A DNA stretch of 64,000 bases from Gaiellasilicea sp963761905 (GTDB lineage Bacteria; Actinomycetota; Thermoleophilia; Gaiellales; Gaiellaceae): the NCBI GenBank assembly GCA_963761905.1, contig CAVXIQ010000008.1, forward strand, positions 372,001 through 436,000, read 5' to 3'. The notes beneath the pieces were generated by a model. The model was given only the letters and a program-made list of their open reading frames with translations, was not told the origin of the DNA and did no database searches. Below are positions 53,044 through 60,489 of this stretch, one piece after another; within the stretch, counting starts at the first letter, position 1; each line of letters opens with the position of its first letter. A program made the position numbers and the translations under genes.

Positions 53044-53358
53044 CTAGTTACACCAGTCGAAGAGCTCGGGGTTCGTGAAGTGGAGCCGGATCACGGTGCC
53101 GAGCGAGAGGAACGAACCGGCCGGCAGATCGGCGTTGATGAGGCCGGGGCTACCGGCGTCGGTATCGATCGTGTCGTAGTCGATCTGCTGCTGCGCGGCC
53201 GCGCTGATCAGGTTGTTCTGGACGAGGAAGGCGACGCCGGCCTTGACGCAGCGAGCGCCCTCGATCGCCTGGGACGAGTTGTTCGCGCTCGCAACCGGCG
53301 AGATCAGAAGCGCAGCGGTGGCACTGGTGGCCGCGAGTGCGGTGAGTCGCTTGAGCAT
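53044..53358 (-). CDS. Small secreted protein downstream of fasciclin gene
   Basis: A 104-residue protein with a signal peptide (LAATSATAALLISPVASA) and a mature part with two cysteines (ARCVKAGVAFLV and the last residues FDWCN) that could form one disulfide. AGAGAGG lies before the ATG. It starts 25 bases after the fasciclin stop on the same strand, so it is probably co-transcribed and part of the same sigma-factor regulon. No family recognised. Confidence 0.7.
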   Translation of the reverse strand: MLKRLTALAATSATAALLISPVASANNSSQAIEGARCVKAGVAFLVQNNLISAAAQQQIDYDTIDTDAGSPGLINADLPAGSFLSLGTVIRLHFTNPELFDWCN

Positions 53359-53383
53359 GTCTGCCTCTCTTTCGTTGGTCGGG

Positions 53384-53917
53384 TTAGCGGAGGCTCGGCG
53401 GCACGAGCACGGTGTTGACGGCGTGGATGACGCCGTTCGAGGCGGCCACGTCGGCCACGATCACCTGCGAGTTGCCGTTCAGGTAGAGCTTGCCGGTCTT
53501 CAGCGAGAGCTTGATCTTCTCGCCCTGAACAGTCGGAACCGAGCCGCCCTTCATCGCGACAGCGACTGCCGCGCTGCTCGGAACCTTCTTCGCAAGCACG
53601 TGATAGGTCAGCACCTTCGTCAGGAGCGCCTTGTCCGTGGTGACCGCGGTGTACGTCTCCGGCGCGGTCTTCTTGAGCTTCGCGAACGCGGCGTTCGTGG
53701 GCGCGAAGACGGTGTATGGGCCCTTCGCGGACAGGGTCTTCACGAGCCCCGCCTGCTTGACGAGCGCGACGAGCGTCGAGAAGCGCTTGTCGGCTGCGGC
53801 CACGCCAACGATCGTCGGCTTGGCTGCCGTGCTCTCCGCCGGCGCAGCCGGCGCTGTGGCGGCGAGGGCCGAGGCAGCCACCAGGGTGGCGAGGAGTGTT
53901 ACGGGTAGAGCTTTCAT
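53384..53917 (-). CDS. Secreted fasciclin (FAS1) domain protein
   Basis: A 177-residue exported adhesion-type protein. The signal is LPVTLLATLVAASALAATAP. A single FAS1 domain follows: FSTLVALVKQAGLVKTL, GPYTVFAPTNAAFAKL (H1/F motif), LLTKVLTYHVLAKKV and VADVAASNGVIHAVNTVLVP. It resembles mycobacterial MPT70/MPT83 in layout. GGAGGT precedes the ATG. It is divergent from an ECF sigma/anti-sigma pair and shares a bipartite promoter motif with it. Confidence 0.9.
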   Translation of the reverse strand: MKALPVTLLATLVAASALAATAPAAPAESTAAKPTIVGVAAADKRFSTLVALVKQAGLVKTLSAKGPYTVFAPTNAAFAKLKKTAPETYTAVTTDKALLTKVLTYHVLAKKVPSSAAVAVAMKGGSVPTVQGEKIKLSLKTGKLYLNGNSQVIVADVAASNGVIHAVNTVLVPPSLR

Positions 53918-53928
53918 GCGGTACCTCC

Positions 53929-53960
53929 GATTCCGTGGTTTCCAGGACGCGGTTGATACG
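53929..53960 (-). promoter_or_regulatory. Putative SigK-type promoter for fasciclin gene
   Basis: On the minus strand CGTAT (53956-53960), 20 bases, CGGAATC (53929-53935), then the FAS1 ATG 11 bases on. The same two elements with identical spacing precede the sigma factor gene on the other strand. Confidence 0.6.
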
Positions 53961-54023
53961 CGGGTCTGGGCCACGTGGATCAATCGTCGCGAGAAGCCGG
54001 ATGATCGGGACGGGCGCGGCGGC

Positions 54024-54055
54024 CGTATGTGTCGTGATGAGCACAACACGGAATC
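54024..54055 (+). promoter_or_regulatory. Putative SigK-type autoregulatory promoter
   Basis: CGTAT (54024-54028), 20 bases, CGGAATC (54049-54055). Transcription would start near 54061, which rules out ATG 54027 and supports GTG 54084 as the sigma start. Confidence 0.6.
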
Positions 54056-54083
54056 CCGCACCGGATCCTGCGATCATCCACGC

Positions 54084-54653
54084 GTGCCCGAAGAACACGA
54101 CGACGCCGAACTCGTCCGCCGGATCGCGCAGGACGACAAGGAGGCGCTCCGCACTCTCTACGAGCGGTATGGGACGATCGTGTTCGGGATGACCTATCGC
54201 TTGCTCGGCGATCGCCAATTCGCGGAGGAGTGCACTCAGGATGTCTTCGTCGCGGTCTGGCGTAACGCGGCGAGCTATGCGTCCGAGCGGGGTCGGGTCA
54301 CCTCCTGGCTCCTGACGATCGCGCGGAACCGCGCCGTCGACCTCGGCCGTCGCCGAAGCGCACGCCCCGCCGACCCTTACGCCGAGGTCTGGCAGAGCGA
54401 CGAATCGCCCGACTCCGCCGACCTCGCAGTCGCCGCCGACCACTCTCGCCGAGTCGCGGCGGCGCTCGCAGAACTTCCGGCTCCACAACGCGAGGCTCTC
54501 ACCCTGGCGTATTTCGAAGAGTTGTCCCATGACGAGATCTCGGTGCGGCTGGGCCTCCCGCTAGGCACAGTGAAGGGGCGAATCCGCCTCGCGCTCGACC
54601 GCATGCGCGGCCTGGCGCCGAAGTACGCACTGGACACGGAGCGAGAGCTATGA
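54084..54653 (+). CDS. sigK: ECF sigma factor, SigK-like
   Basis: A 189-residue extracytoplasmic-function sigma factor. Region 2 is intact (ALRTLYERYGTIVFGMTYRL, then FAEECTQDVFVAVWRNAASY). Region 4 ends in FEELSHDEISVRLGLPLGTV followed by KGRIRLALDRMR. GTG 54084 is favoured by the promoter position. The stop overlaps the anti-sigma gene (ATGA), the standard ECF/anti-sigma coupling. The neighbouring fasciclin gene is the usual SigK target, hence the tentative symbol. Confidence 0.88.
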   Translation: MPEEHDDAELVRRIAQDDKEALRTLYERYGTIVFGMTYRLLGDRQFAEECTQDVFVAVWRNAASYASERGRVTSWLLTIARNRAVDLGRRRSARPADPYAEVWQSDESPDSADLAVAADHSRRVAAALAELPAPQREALTLAYFEELSHDEISVRLGLPLGTVKGRIRLALDRMRGLAPKYALDTEREL

Positions 54654-55369
54654 CCGACATCGACCGCCGCGAGCGGGCCGCGAGCGCGGCCCTTGGCGCT
54701 CTCACGCCAGACGAGGCAGCGCGCCTCGACGAGGAGCTCATTCGGGATCCGGCGCTTGCCGACGAGGTCGAGGCCTATCGCGCGGCGGTCGCGACGCTCG
54801 AGGGCGGGGTTGCGAGAGAGAGGCCGTCGCCGGAGCTCTTCGACCGCGTGCTTGCTCAGATCGACATTGAGGATGCCGCGGTCGCTCGGCCGGCTCCTCG
54901 CGTCCAGCGGGTCGCAGCTCGCCGCCCTCGACGGCTCTTTCCCGCGTTCGCCGGGCTCGCCGCCGCCGTGGCCGCAATCGCGCTCGTTCTCGCGGTGTTC
55001 GATGAGAATGGCCTCGACGGCCCGACCTCCCGCGCCGCAATTCAGGGAACGCCCGACTTTGCCGGAGTCCAGGGCGAAGCGAGGCTGTACTCGCCGGAGC
55101 AGGACGACGGAGTGCTCGCTCTCGACCTCAGAGACGTCCCGTCGCCCGGGCCAGACGAGCACTACGAGATCTGGGTGCTGCGCGAGAGTGCCGGCGACCG
55201 GATGGAGGCGGTGGGAACGTTCACGCCCGTGGCTCCGGAGGTCGAGCTCGAGGTGAGGCTCCCCGGCGCGGGCGACTACAAGGCGGTCGACATCTCGATC
55301 GAGCCGAACGCCGGCCCCGCCGAGCACTCGGGCACGAGCCTCGCCGGCGGCAGCTTCGAGGCCGCCTAG
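54650..55369 (+). CDS. rskA: Anti-sigma factor, RskA-like
   Basis: A 239-residue single-span membrane regulator. A cytoplasmic anti-sigma domain (ASAALGALTPDEAARLDEEL) is followed by one membrane helix (FAGLAAAVAAIALVLAVF, residues ~98-118). The extracytoplasmic RskA domain follows: EARLYSPEQDDGVLALDLRD, DEHYEIWVLRESAGD and LPGAGDYKAVDISIEP. It should hold SigK at the membrane until released by proteolysis. Confidence 0.88.
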   Translation: MTDIDRRERAASAALGALTPDEAARLDEELIRDPALADEVEAYRAAVATLEGGVARERPSPELFDRVLAQIDIEDAAVARPAPRVQRVAARRPRRLFPAFAGLAAAVAAIALVLAVFDENGLDGPTSRAAIQGTPDFAGVQGEARLYSPEQDDGVLALDLRDVPSPGPDEHYEIWVLRESAGDRMEAVGTFTPVAPEVELEVRLPGAGDYKAVDISIEPNAGPAEHSGTSLAGGSFEAA

Positions 55370-55815
55370 GCCCGCTTCGCGATCGTCCAGCCGAGCCAGG
55401 CGACGGTGCCGATCAGCATCGTCCCAAGCCCGACCGCGATGAAGAGGTCGGCGACGTTCCCGGTCGAGCCGTCGCCGAAGGGGATGAAGTCGGGCGAGCC
55501 GCCACGAGCATTCCACCAGTAGCGACTGGTGAGATTGCCGAGCCCGCCTCCGAGCGCGATCCCGGCGCCGACGGCGACGATCCGCGCCGGCACGACGCAC
55601 GCGAGGAGCGAGGTGGCTGCGGCGACGAGGATCAGCGTCGCTCCGAGCCCGAACGGCGCCCGGTCGGAGACGTTGAAGAGCAGCGTGGAGGGGTCGAGCG
55701 CGACGGCGAGCTCCTTCGTCGTGAAGTCGACGGCGAGCGCGGCCAGCGCCGCAATCGCCATCAGGAGCGCGCGGGAGGGAAAGCGCTCGAGCTCCAGCGT
55801 CGCGAACCGGCTCAC
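55366..55815 (-). CDS. lspA: LspA-like signal peptidase II homologue, one catalytic Asp missing
   Basis: A 149-residue protein with four membrane helices. DFTTKELA (first-loop Asp and Lys), GLGNLTSRYWW and GNVADLFIAVG match lipoprotein signal peptidase motifs. In active LspA the second is GNxxDR; here Asp is Ser. The last motif's Asp is kept. It may be an inactive or altered homologue. GTG 55815 has TAGGCT six bases upstream. It overlaps the rskA end by 4 bases tail to tail. Confidence 0.7.
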   Translation of the reverse strand: MSRFATLELERFPSRALLMAIAALAALAVDFTTKELAVALDPSTLLFNVSDRAPFGLGATLILVAAATSLLACVVPARIVAVGAGIALGGGLGNLTSRYWWNARGGSPDFIPFGDGSTGNVADLFIAVGLGTMLIGTVAWLGWTIAKRA

Positions 55816-55821
55816 GGAACG

Positions 55822-55827
55822 AGCCTA
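55822..55827 (-). promoter_or_regulatory. Leaderless-type -10 (TAGGCT) for lspA-like gene
   Basis: On the minus strand TAGGCT ends 6 bases before GTG 55815. Confidence 0.5.
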
Positions 55828-55868
55828 GCCGGGTGGCCGCCCGCGAGCTCTCAGCCTGGAGAAACGGG

Positions 55869-56771
55869 CTAGAGCAGGTCGTTCGCCGCGAGGAACTCGC
55901 GCGCGACGTCGGTCGGCTGACGCTTCCCGATCGTGACTGAGGCATTCATCGCGATCACTGCCTCCTGGGTGAGCTTCTCGCTGACCGCGTCGACCGCTGC
56001 TTCGAATTCGCCACCGAGCTCTTCGGCAAGCTCCTGATTCACGATCGGTGCGACGTTCTGGAAGCCGAACACCGCCTCCGTGTCCTCCAGCACGACGTAC
56101 TTGTCCGACGCCAGCTGCGGATCGGTCGAGAAGATCGCGGCGACGTCGACGGTGCCCTGGTCGAGTGCCTCGTAGAGGGCGAGCCCGGTGAGTGGTGTGT
56201 ACTCGACCTTCTCGTGCTCGATCCCATACGCCTTCTCGAGGCCTGGAAGACCCTGCAGCCGCGTCGCGAACTCCGGCGCACCTCCGAGCTTGAAGCTGTC
56301 GAGCTTCGTCAGGTCGCCGATCTCGGCGAGGTCGTCCCGAGCGGCAGTCGCCCGTGTCACCGCAAGCGCATCCGTATTGGAGAACGGCGTCATCGCGAAG
56401 AGCGTGAAGCCGTCCTCCTCGTAGAGCTTCTTCGCCTGATCGTAGGTCGACTCCGCGCTCTCCTGCGGCTCGTCGTCGGTGTAGACGGCGGTCAGCATCG
56501 TCCCCGTGTACTCCGGATACAGATTGATCTCACCGCGGCGCAGTGCCTTGTCGATGATCTCCGTGGATCCGATCGAGCTCTGGAGCTCGACCGTGTAGTC
56601 CTTCGCCTCGAGTGCCTGCCTGTAGACCTCGCCGAGGATGACGGCCTCCGTGAAGTTCTTCGAGCCGATCATGACCTTGCCGTCGGAGGCTGACTCACCG
56701 CCCTCGTCGTCACTGCCGCAGCCGGCCAGGACGAGCGCAAGGACGAACACGAGCGAAAGGACGCGAGCCAT
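55869..56771 (-). CDS. Glycine betaine/choline-type substrate-binding lipoprotein (OpuAC/ProX)
   Basis: A 300-residue lipoprotein: lipobox LVLAGCGS after a short hydrophobic start. The mature part VMIGSKNFTEAVILGEVYRQ and INLYPEYTGTMLTAVY are OsmF/ProX/OpuCC hallmarks, and GTVDVAAIFSTDPQLAS follows. It should bind a quaternary ammonium osmolyte. No permease or ATPase is next to it, so it either works with a distant transporter or is an isolated receptor. Confidence 0.88.
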   Translation of the reverse strand: MARVLSLVFVLALVLAGCGSDDEGGESASDGKVMIGSKNFTEAVILGEVYRQALEAKDYTVELQSSIGSTEIIDKALRRGEINLYPEYTGTMLTAVYTDDEPQESAESTYDQAKKLYEEDGFTLFAMTPFSNTDALAVTRATAARDDLAEIGDLTKLDSFKLGGAPEFATRLQGLPGLEKAYGIEHEKVEYTPLTGLALYEALDQGTVDVAAIFSTDPQLASDKYVVLEDTEAVFGFQNVAPIVNQELAEELGGEFEAAVDAVSEKLTQEAVIAMNASVTIGKRQPTDVAREFLAANDLL

Positions 56772-56796
56772 CGCGCCGTGGTCTATCAGAAGTCGG

Positions 56797-56922
56797 ATGC
56801 ACGAGTTCGTCGAGGTTCGGGTGCCCGGAGCCGAACTCCGCGAACACCACCTGGCGGTCGAGGTCTGGATCCTCGTGCAGTCCGAACGCGACGACTGCCT
56901 GTCCGACGACTGCCCTGTCTGA
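56797..56922 (+). CDS. Possible 41-residue ORF
   Basis: ATG 56797 opens MHEFVEVRVPGAELREHH with good GC3, ending in two Cys. It is divergent from the ProX-like gene with 25 bases between starts. Too short to judge; the opposite strand is open as well. Confidence 0.25.
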   Translation: MHEFVEVRVPGAELREHHLAVEVWILVQSERDDCLSDDCPV

Positions 56923-56964
56923 CCGTGCCACCCGTGCTCGTTGCCGCGGGCACCGTGTGGTGAT

Positions 56965-57573
56965 CTATTCGCTCTGCTGGCCGTCGGCTTTGGGGGCGGC
57001 ATCCGGGAGTGGTTTGCGCTCACCGGCATCTCGTGCGTCGGCGGCTGAGTCCCGCACTTCTGCCGCCGCGTCACGTACGTCGGCGCTGCGGTCACGCGCG
57101 TCGGCGTCCGCTTGTCGAGCGTCGGCGGTCAGTTCTCGCGAATCGGCGATAACGCCACGCTCGTCGGCCCTGCGGTCACGTGCGTCGGCGTCCGCTTGTC
57201 GAGCGTCGGCGGTGAGTTCTCGCGAATCGGCTTCGGCGCCGCGGGCGTCGGCGCTGACGTCACGTGCGTCGGCGTCCGCTTGTCGAGCGTCGGCGGTGAG
57301 TTCTCGCGAGTCGGCTTCGGCGCCGCGGGCGTCGGCGCTGACGTCACGTGCGTCGGCGTCCGCTTGTCGAGCGTCGGCGGTGAGTTCTCGCGAATCGGCT
57401 TCAGCGCCACGCGCATTCCCGACGAGCTCCCGCATATCGGCATTGGCTTTACGTACACCCGCAATTGCTTCGCGCACGTCGGCCTCCGCGTCTCTGACGT
57501 CGGCTCTGCGCTTCTGCGCTTCGTCATCCGCGCTTGCGTGCTCGGGGCGACTCTCCTCGTCTCCCGCAGTCAT
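56965..57573 (-). CDS. Ala/Asp/Arg-rich heptad-repeat protein
   Basis: A 202-residue, highly charged helical protein. Its core is a 28-residue unit containing ADSRELTADARQADADARD, repeated with small changes (four heptads per unit), so a long single helix or coiled coil is likely. No signal or membrane segment. ATG 57573 has CATAAT six bases upstream, the best reason for choosing this strand over the open plus-strand frames. Similar A-D-x-R repeats are known N-terminal to GGDEF proteins; no catalytic domain is present here. Confidence 0.6.
   Translation of the reverse strand: MTAGDEESRPEHASADDEAQKRRADVRDAEADVREAIAGVRKANADMRELVGNARGAEADSRELTADARQADADARDVSADARGAEADSRELTADARQADADARDVSADARGAEADSRELTADARQADADARDRRADERGVIADSRELTADARQADADARDRSADVRDAAAEVRDSAADARDAGERKPLPDAAPKADGQQSE
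57098..57433 (-). repeat. Four tandem 84-bp repeats
   Basis: Copies begin at 57098, 57182, 57266 and 57350 (exact 84-bp period) and differ at few positions. Each encodes 28 residues of the heptad protein. A fifth, more diverged copy may exist on either side. Confidence 0.85.
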
Positions 57574-57579
57574 GAGCGG

Positions 57580-57585
57580 ATTATG
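57580..57585 (-). promoter_or_regulatory. Leaderless-type -10 (CATAAT) for the heptad-repeat gene
   Basis: On the minus strand CATAAT ends 6 bases before ATG 57573. Confidence 0.5.
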
Positions 57586-57783
57586 CCGTTTTCGATTCGA
57601 CGACGCTAGACGGCCAGCACCTGGAAGCTCGTCTCGTCCCGCCGCACAGCGGCGCGACCACTAAAACGAGGCGGCGGATGTGTCCAGTCTGCGAGAGGCT
57701 GAGAAACCTCACCCTCAAGCGGTTGCGGCAATGCTCGGAACTCATGATCCCGAGCTGTGACATGCGTTTACTCTGGCCCGGTT

Positions 57784-57945
57784 CTAAGGCGGCGCGGCAG
57801 CAGCGGAGCGCCTGAGCTGCGAACGGCGCCAGGGGACTACGACCTCGCGCACGACGAGGTCGACGATCGCCGCGGCAGGAACGGCGACGAACGCTCCGAC
57901 GGGGCCGCCTAGCGAGGCGCCAACGAGGACCGCGACGAACACGTC
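57784..57945 (-). pseudogene. C-terminal fragment of an AI-2E-type transporter
   Basis: The minus strand reads VFVAVLVGASLGGPVGAFVA and VVREVVVPWRRSQLRR, then a stop at 57784. This is the last helix region typical of the AI-2E family (PF01594). Upstream of 57945 the frame is lost. The bulk of the ~350-residue gene is absent, so this is a remnant. Confidence 0.45.
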
Positions 57946-58043
57946 GACACGAGGACGATGTGACCCCCGCCTTTTTTAAGACAGCGGCCATTCATGACCC
58001 CGGCAGTCAGGCCTCCGGCGAACTCCCCGACTGCGTGCCGAGT

Positions 58044-58250
58044 TCATAGGTTCGCTTCAGCTACGCGAGCCCTCGCGTGCTCCGAGGCGAGGTGCTCGGC
58101 CCGCTGCTTGACCCCGGAGAGCATCTTGCGCTCCATCACGAGCGAGCCCGGCTCCATCGGGATCATCCCGATTCGGTCGCGCAACCGGGGCAGCCGGAAA
58201 CGGTTGCGGCTGATTAGGCGCGTGCTGCGGTCGCGCTCGTCGAGGATGTC
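58044..58250 (-). pseudogene. Unidentified ORF fragment
   Basis: The minus strand reads DILDERDRSTRLISRNRFRL and MIPMEPGSLVMERKMLSGVK to a stop at 58044 with good codon bias. No start is visible before the phoD promoter region. It looks like the end of a truncated soluble protein of unknown family. Confidence 0.35.
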
Positions 58251-58322
58251 TCTTGTCGATCGCGCGGTGGTCCGATAGGACCGAGTGGGCCGAACATGTC
58301 CGAACGAACGAGGGGGCTAGCA

Positions 58323-59801
58323 ATGTCCAGGATCCTCTACCTGGTTCTCGTCGCGGGGGTCCTCGCTCTTCCCGGCAGCGGAGCCGTGGCGGCGGCTCGC
58401 ACCGCGAGCCAGGACGAGCCCGTCGTGACGCATGGCGTCGCCGTCGGGGATGTCACTGCGCATTCCGCGGTCCTGTGGGCTCGAGGGGATCGCGAGGGAA
58501 CTCTGAGCGTCCACCTCTCCGGAGGGCGGCACGACCGGGTCGAGCGGCTGCAGATCCGTGCGGGCGACGACTACACCGGCCAGCTCCTCCTCGAGGGGCT
58601 GAGGCCGGACGTCGCGTATCGCTATCGCGTGGGCCACACCCACAGCGGCGCCGTGGCCCGCGGCACGTTCCGCACTGCGCCCGCGGACGCCGCCGCCGCC
58701 CCGGTGCGGCTCGCCTTCGGGGGTGACGTCGCCGGCCAGAACGTCTGCCGTGACGCCCGGGAGGGGTTCCCGATCATGGAGACGATCCGAGCCTTCCGGC
58801 CAGACGTCTTTGTCGGCCTCGGCGACATGATCTACGCGGACAATGCTTGTGACCCGGTCGGCCGCTACGGCAACGCTCAGGTGCCGGGCGGCTTCGGGCC
58901 GGCGACGGACCTCGCCGGCTTCTGGGCGCACTGGCGCTACAGCCGCGCGGACGCCTCCTCGCAGCGCCTTCTTGCGAGCACGAGCTACGTCGGCGTATGG
59001 GACGACCACGAGGTCGTGAACGACTTCGGCCCCTTGAGCGACACTCGCTCCACGCCCCCGTACACGCCCGGCGTCCGCCTGCTCCCGATCGGCCTCGAGG
59101 CGTTCCTCGACTACACCCCGATCGCGGTCGCGCGGAACACGCCCAAGCGGCTGTACCGCTCCCTCCGCTGGGGCAAGCACCTGGAGCTCTTCGTGCTCGA
59201 CACCCGGCAATACCGTGATGCGAACAGCGCCTTGGACAGCGCTGACCGGGCGAAGACGATGCTCGGCCGCGAGCAGCTCACCTGGCTGAAGGAGAGCCTG
59301 GCGGCTTCCGACGCCACGTGGAAGGTGATCGTGTCGAGCGTGCCGATGTCGATTCCGACCGGCTTCCCGCCGAGCGGTGGTCGAGACGGTTGGGCGAACT
59401 TCGACCAGACGACCGGCTTCGAGCAGGAGCTGCTCGACATCCTCCGCTTCATGGAGAGCAACGGAATCGTGAACACGGTCTGGATCACGACCGACGTCCA
59501 CTTCGCGGAGGCGTTCCGCTACCGGCCGTTCCCCTCAAACCCCGGATTCGCCGTCTACGAGCTGGCGACGGGCCCCCTGAACTCGGGCATCTTCCCCGTC
59601 CGCGACTTCGACCCGACGCTCAACCCCGAGGTGCTCACGTTCTTCGGCCCGCCGACCACTGAGGCGGTCACGAGCTGGCAGGAAGCGAAGCGCTGGCTCA
59701 ACTTCGGGACGCTCGAGGTTGATCGAGACGGCGATCTGACCACCGAGATCGTCAACACCGCAGGACAAACTCAGTTCTCGCTCACGCTCACACCCCGATA
59801 A
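58323..59801 (+). CDS. phoD: PhoD-like alkaline phosphatase
   Basis: Exported metallophosphatase of 492 residues. The signal is LYLVLVAGVLALPGSGAVAA, and an N-terminal beta domain follows (HGVAVGDVTAHSAVLWARGD). The PhoD catalytic core has LAFGGDVAGQNV, FVGLGDMIYADN, VGVWDDHEVVNDFG, LDTRQYRD and WITTDVHFAEAF, with Asp, His and Cys/Tyr metal ligands. ATG 58323 has GAGGGG eight bases upstream; ATG 58296 would add residues before the signal. It probably frees phosphate from phosphodiesters outside the cell. Flanking genes are decayed, so it stands alone. Confidence 0.92.
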   Translation: MSRILYLVLVAGVLALPGSGAVAAARTASQDEPVVTHGVAVGDVTAHSAVLWARGDREGTLSVHLSGGRHDRVERLQIRAGDDYTGQLLLEGLRPDVAYRYRVGHTHSGAVARGTFRTAPADAAAAPVRLAFGGDVAGQNVCRDAREGFPIMETIRAFRPDVFVGLGDMIYADNACDPVGRYGNAQVPGGFGPATDLAGFWAHWRYSRADASSQRLLASTSYVGVWDDHEVVNDFGPLSDTRSTPPYTPGVRLLPIGLEAFLDYTPIAVARNTPKRLYRSLRWGKHLELFVLDTRQYRDANSALDSADRAKTMLGREQLTWLKESLAASDATWKVIVSSVPMSIPTGFPPSGGRDGWANFDQTTGFEQELLDILRFMESNGIVNTVWITTDVHFAEAFRYRPFPSNPGFAVYELATGPLNSGIFPVRDFDPTLNPEVLTFFGPPTTEAVTSWQEAKRWLNFGTLEVDRDGDLTTEIVNTAGQTQFSLTLTPR

Positions 59802-59827
59802 GGGATCTCAAGCCCATGGCTGAGCGG

Positions 59828-59980
59828 TCAGAAAGCTCGACGTGGCAGCGGCACAGGCTCGACGAGGTCGCCGCAGCGGCGGCAGGCGAAGCCGTCACGG
59901 CTGATCGCTGCAGCACGCAATCGTTCCAGGCGGCCGTCGAGGGGAGGGGGCGCGCCCGGCGCCCCGAGGAGATTTGCGGA
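59828..59980 (-). pseudogene. Possible HNH-type remnant
   Basis: The minus strand ends in RLERLRAAAISRDGFACRRC followed by GDLVEPVPLP, like the first zinc Cys pair of an HNH protein. A stop at 59828 cuts it before the His residues. Low confidence. Confidence 0.25.
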
Positions 59981-60168
59981 TCTCCGCAGAACGATCGTCG
60001 ACCCACGAGCGGCGGGTGTGCTCGGGGATGCACGCCTCAAGGCGCGCCCGGCGGAGTATCTCGCGAAAGGCCCTAACGAATCCAGGGTCGGATAAGCCGG
60101 CCCCGACACACGCGAGCGCACGACTAGTTGGCAATCGTCGTCGTTAGCGGCCAGCCGGCGGGGCTGCC

Positions 60169-60477
60169 TTAGCCCGCGTGGTCTAACGACTTCGTCATCT
60201 CGTACTTCCGGCCGTTCAGCTCGAGCGCGGCGGAGGCGACACCGAACTCGCTCAGCCACGCATCCACACGGCGGAGGACGCCTCGGCTCCCGGTCTCGTT
60301 TACGGCGACAACGATGACCGTGCCATCGCTGCCCATTACGAGATCAGCCTCGCAATGGCCGTGGAGCGTGCCGTGGAGGTGTCGGCCCTGATCGGAGTTG
60401 CTGAGCGTGATGCGCAGCGTCCCCGGCGACGGCTCGCACAGCCTGTCGGCAGGAGGAAGGTAGGTAACGAGAGCCAT
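60169..60477 (-). CDS. Small hypothetical protein
   Basis: A 102-residue soluble protein, beta-rich in the middle (RITLSNSDQGRHLHGTLHGH, VMGSDGTVIVVAVNE) with a C-terminal helix (VLRRVDAWLSEFG). GGAGG seven bases before the ATG is a fair ribosome site. GC3 is lower than in the core genes. Not recognised; it may belong to the same foreign patch as the NERD gene. Confidence 0.5.
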   Translation of the reverse strand: MALVTYLPPADRLCEPSPGTLRITLSNSDQGRHLHGTLHGHCEADLVMGSDGTVIVVAVNETGSRGVLRRVDAWLSEFGVASAALELNGRKYEMTKSLDHAG

Positions 60478-60489
60478 TCGGCGGCCTCC

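Noticed and set aside
54027..54653. Sigma factor starting at ATG 54027
   Set aside because: This ATG lies inside the proposed SigK-type promoter, upstream of the expected transcript start; GTG 54084 begins the conserved protein.
57098..57433. CRISPR array
   Set aside because: The 84-bp units are contiguous without variable spacers and keep a reading frame; they are coding tandem repeats.
56957..57664. Plus-strand Ser/Ala-rich ORF over the repeats
   Set aside because: It has no -10 or ribosome site near its start, while the minus-strand ATG has CATAAT six bases upstream and a sensible heptad protein.
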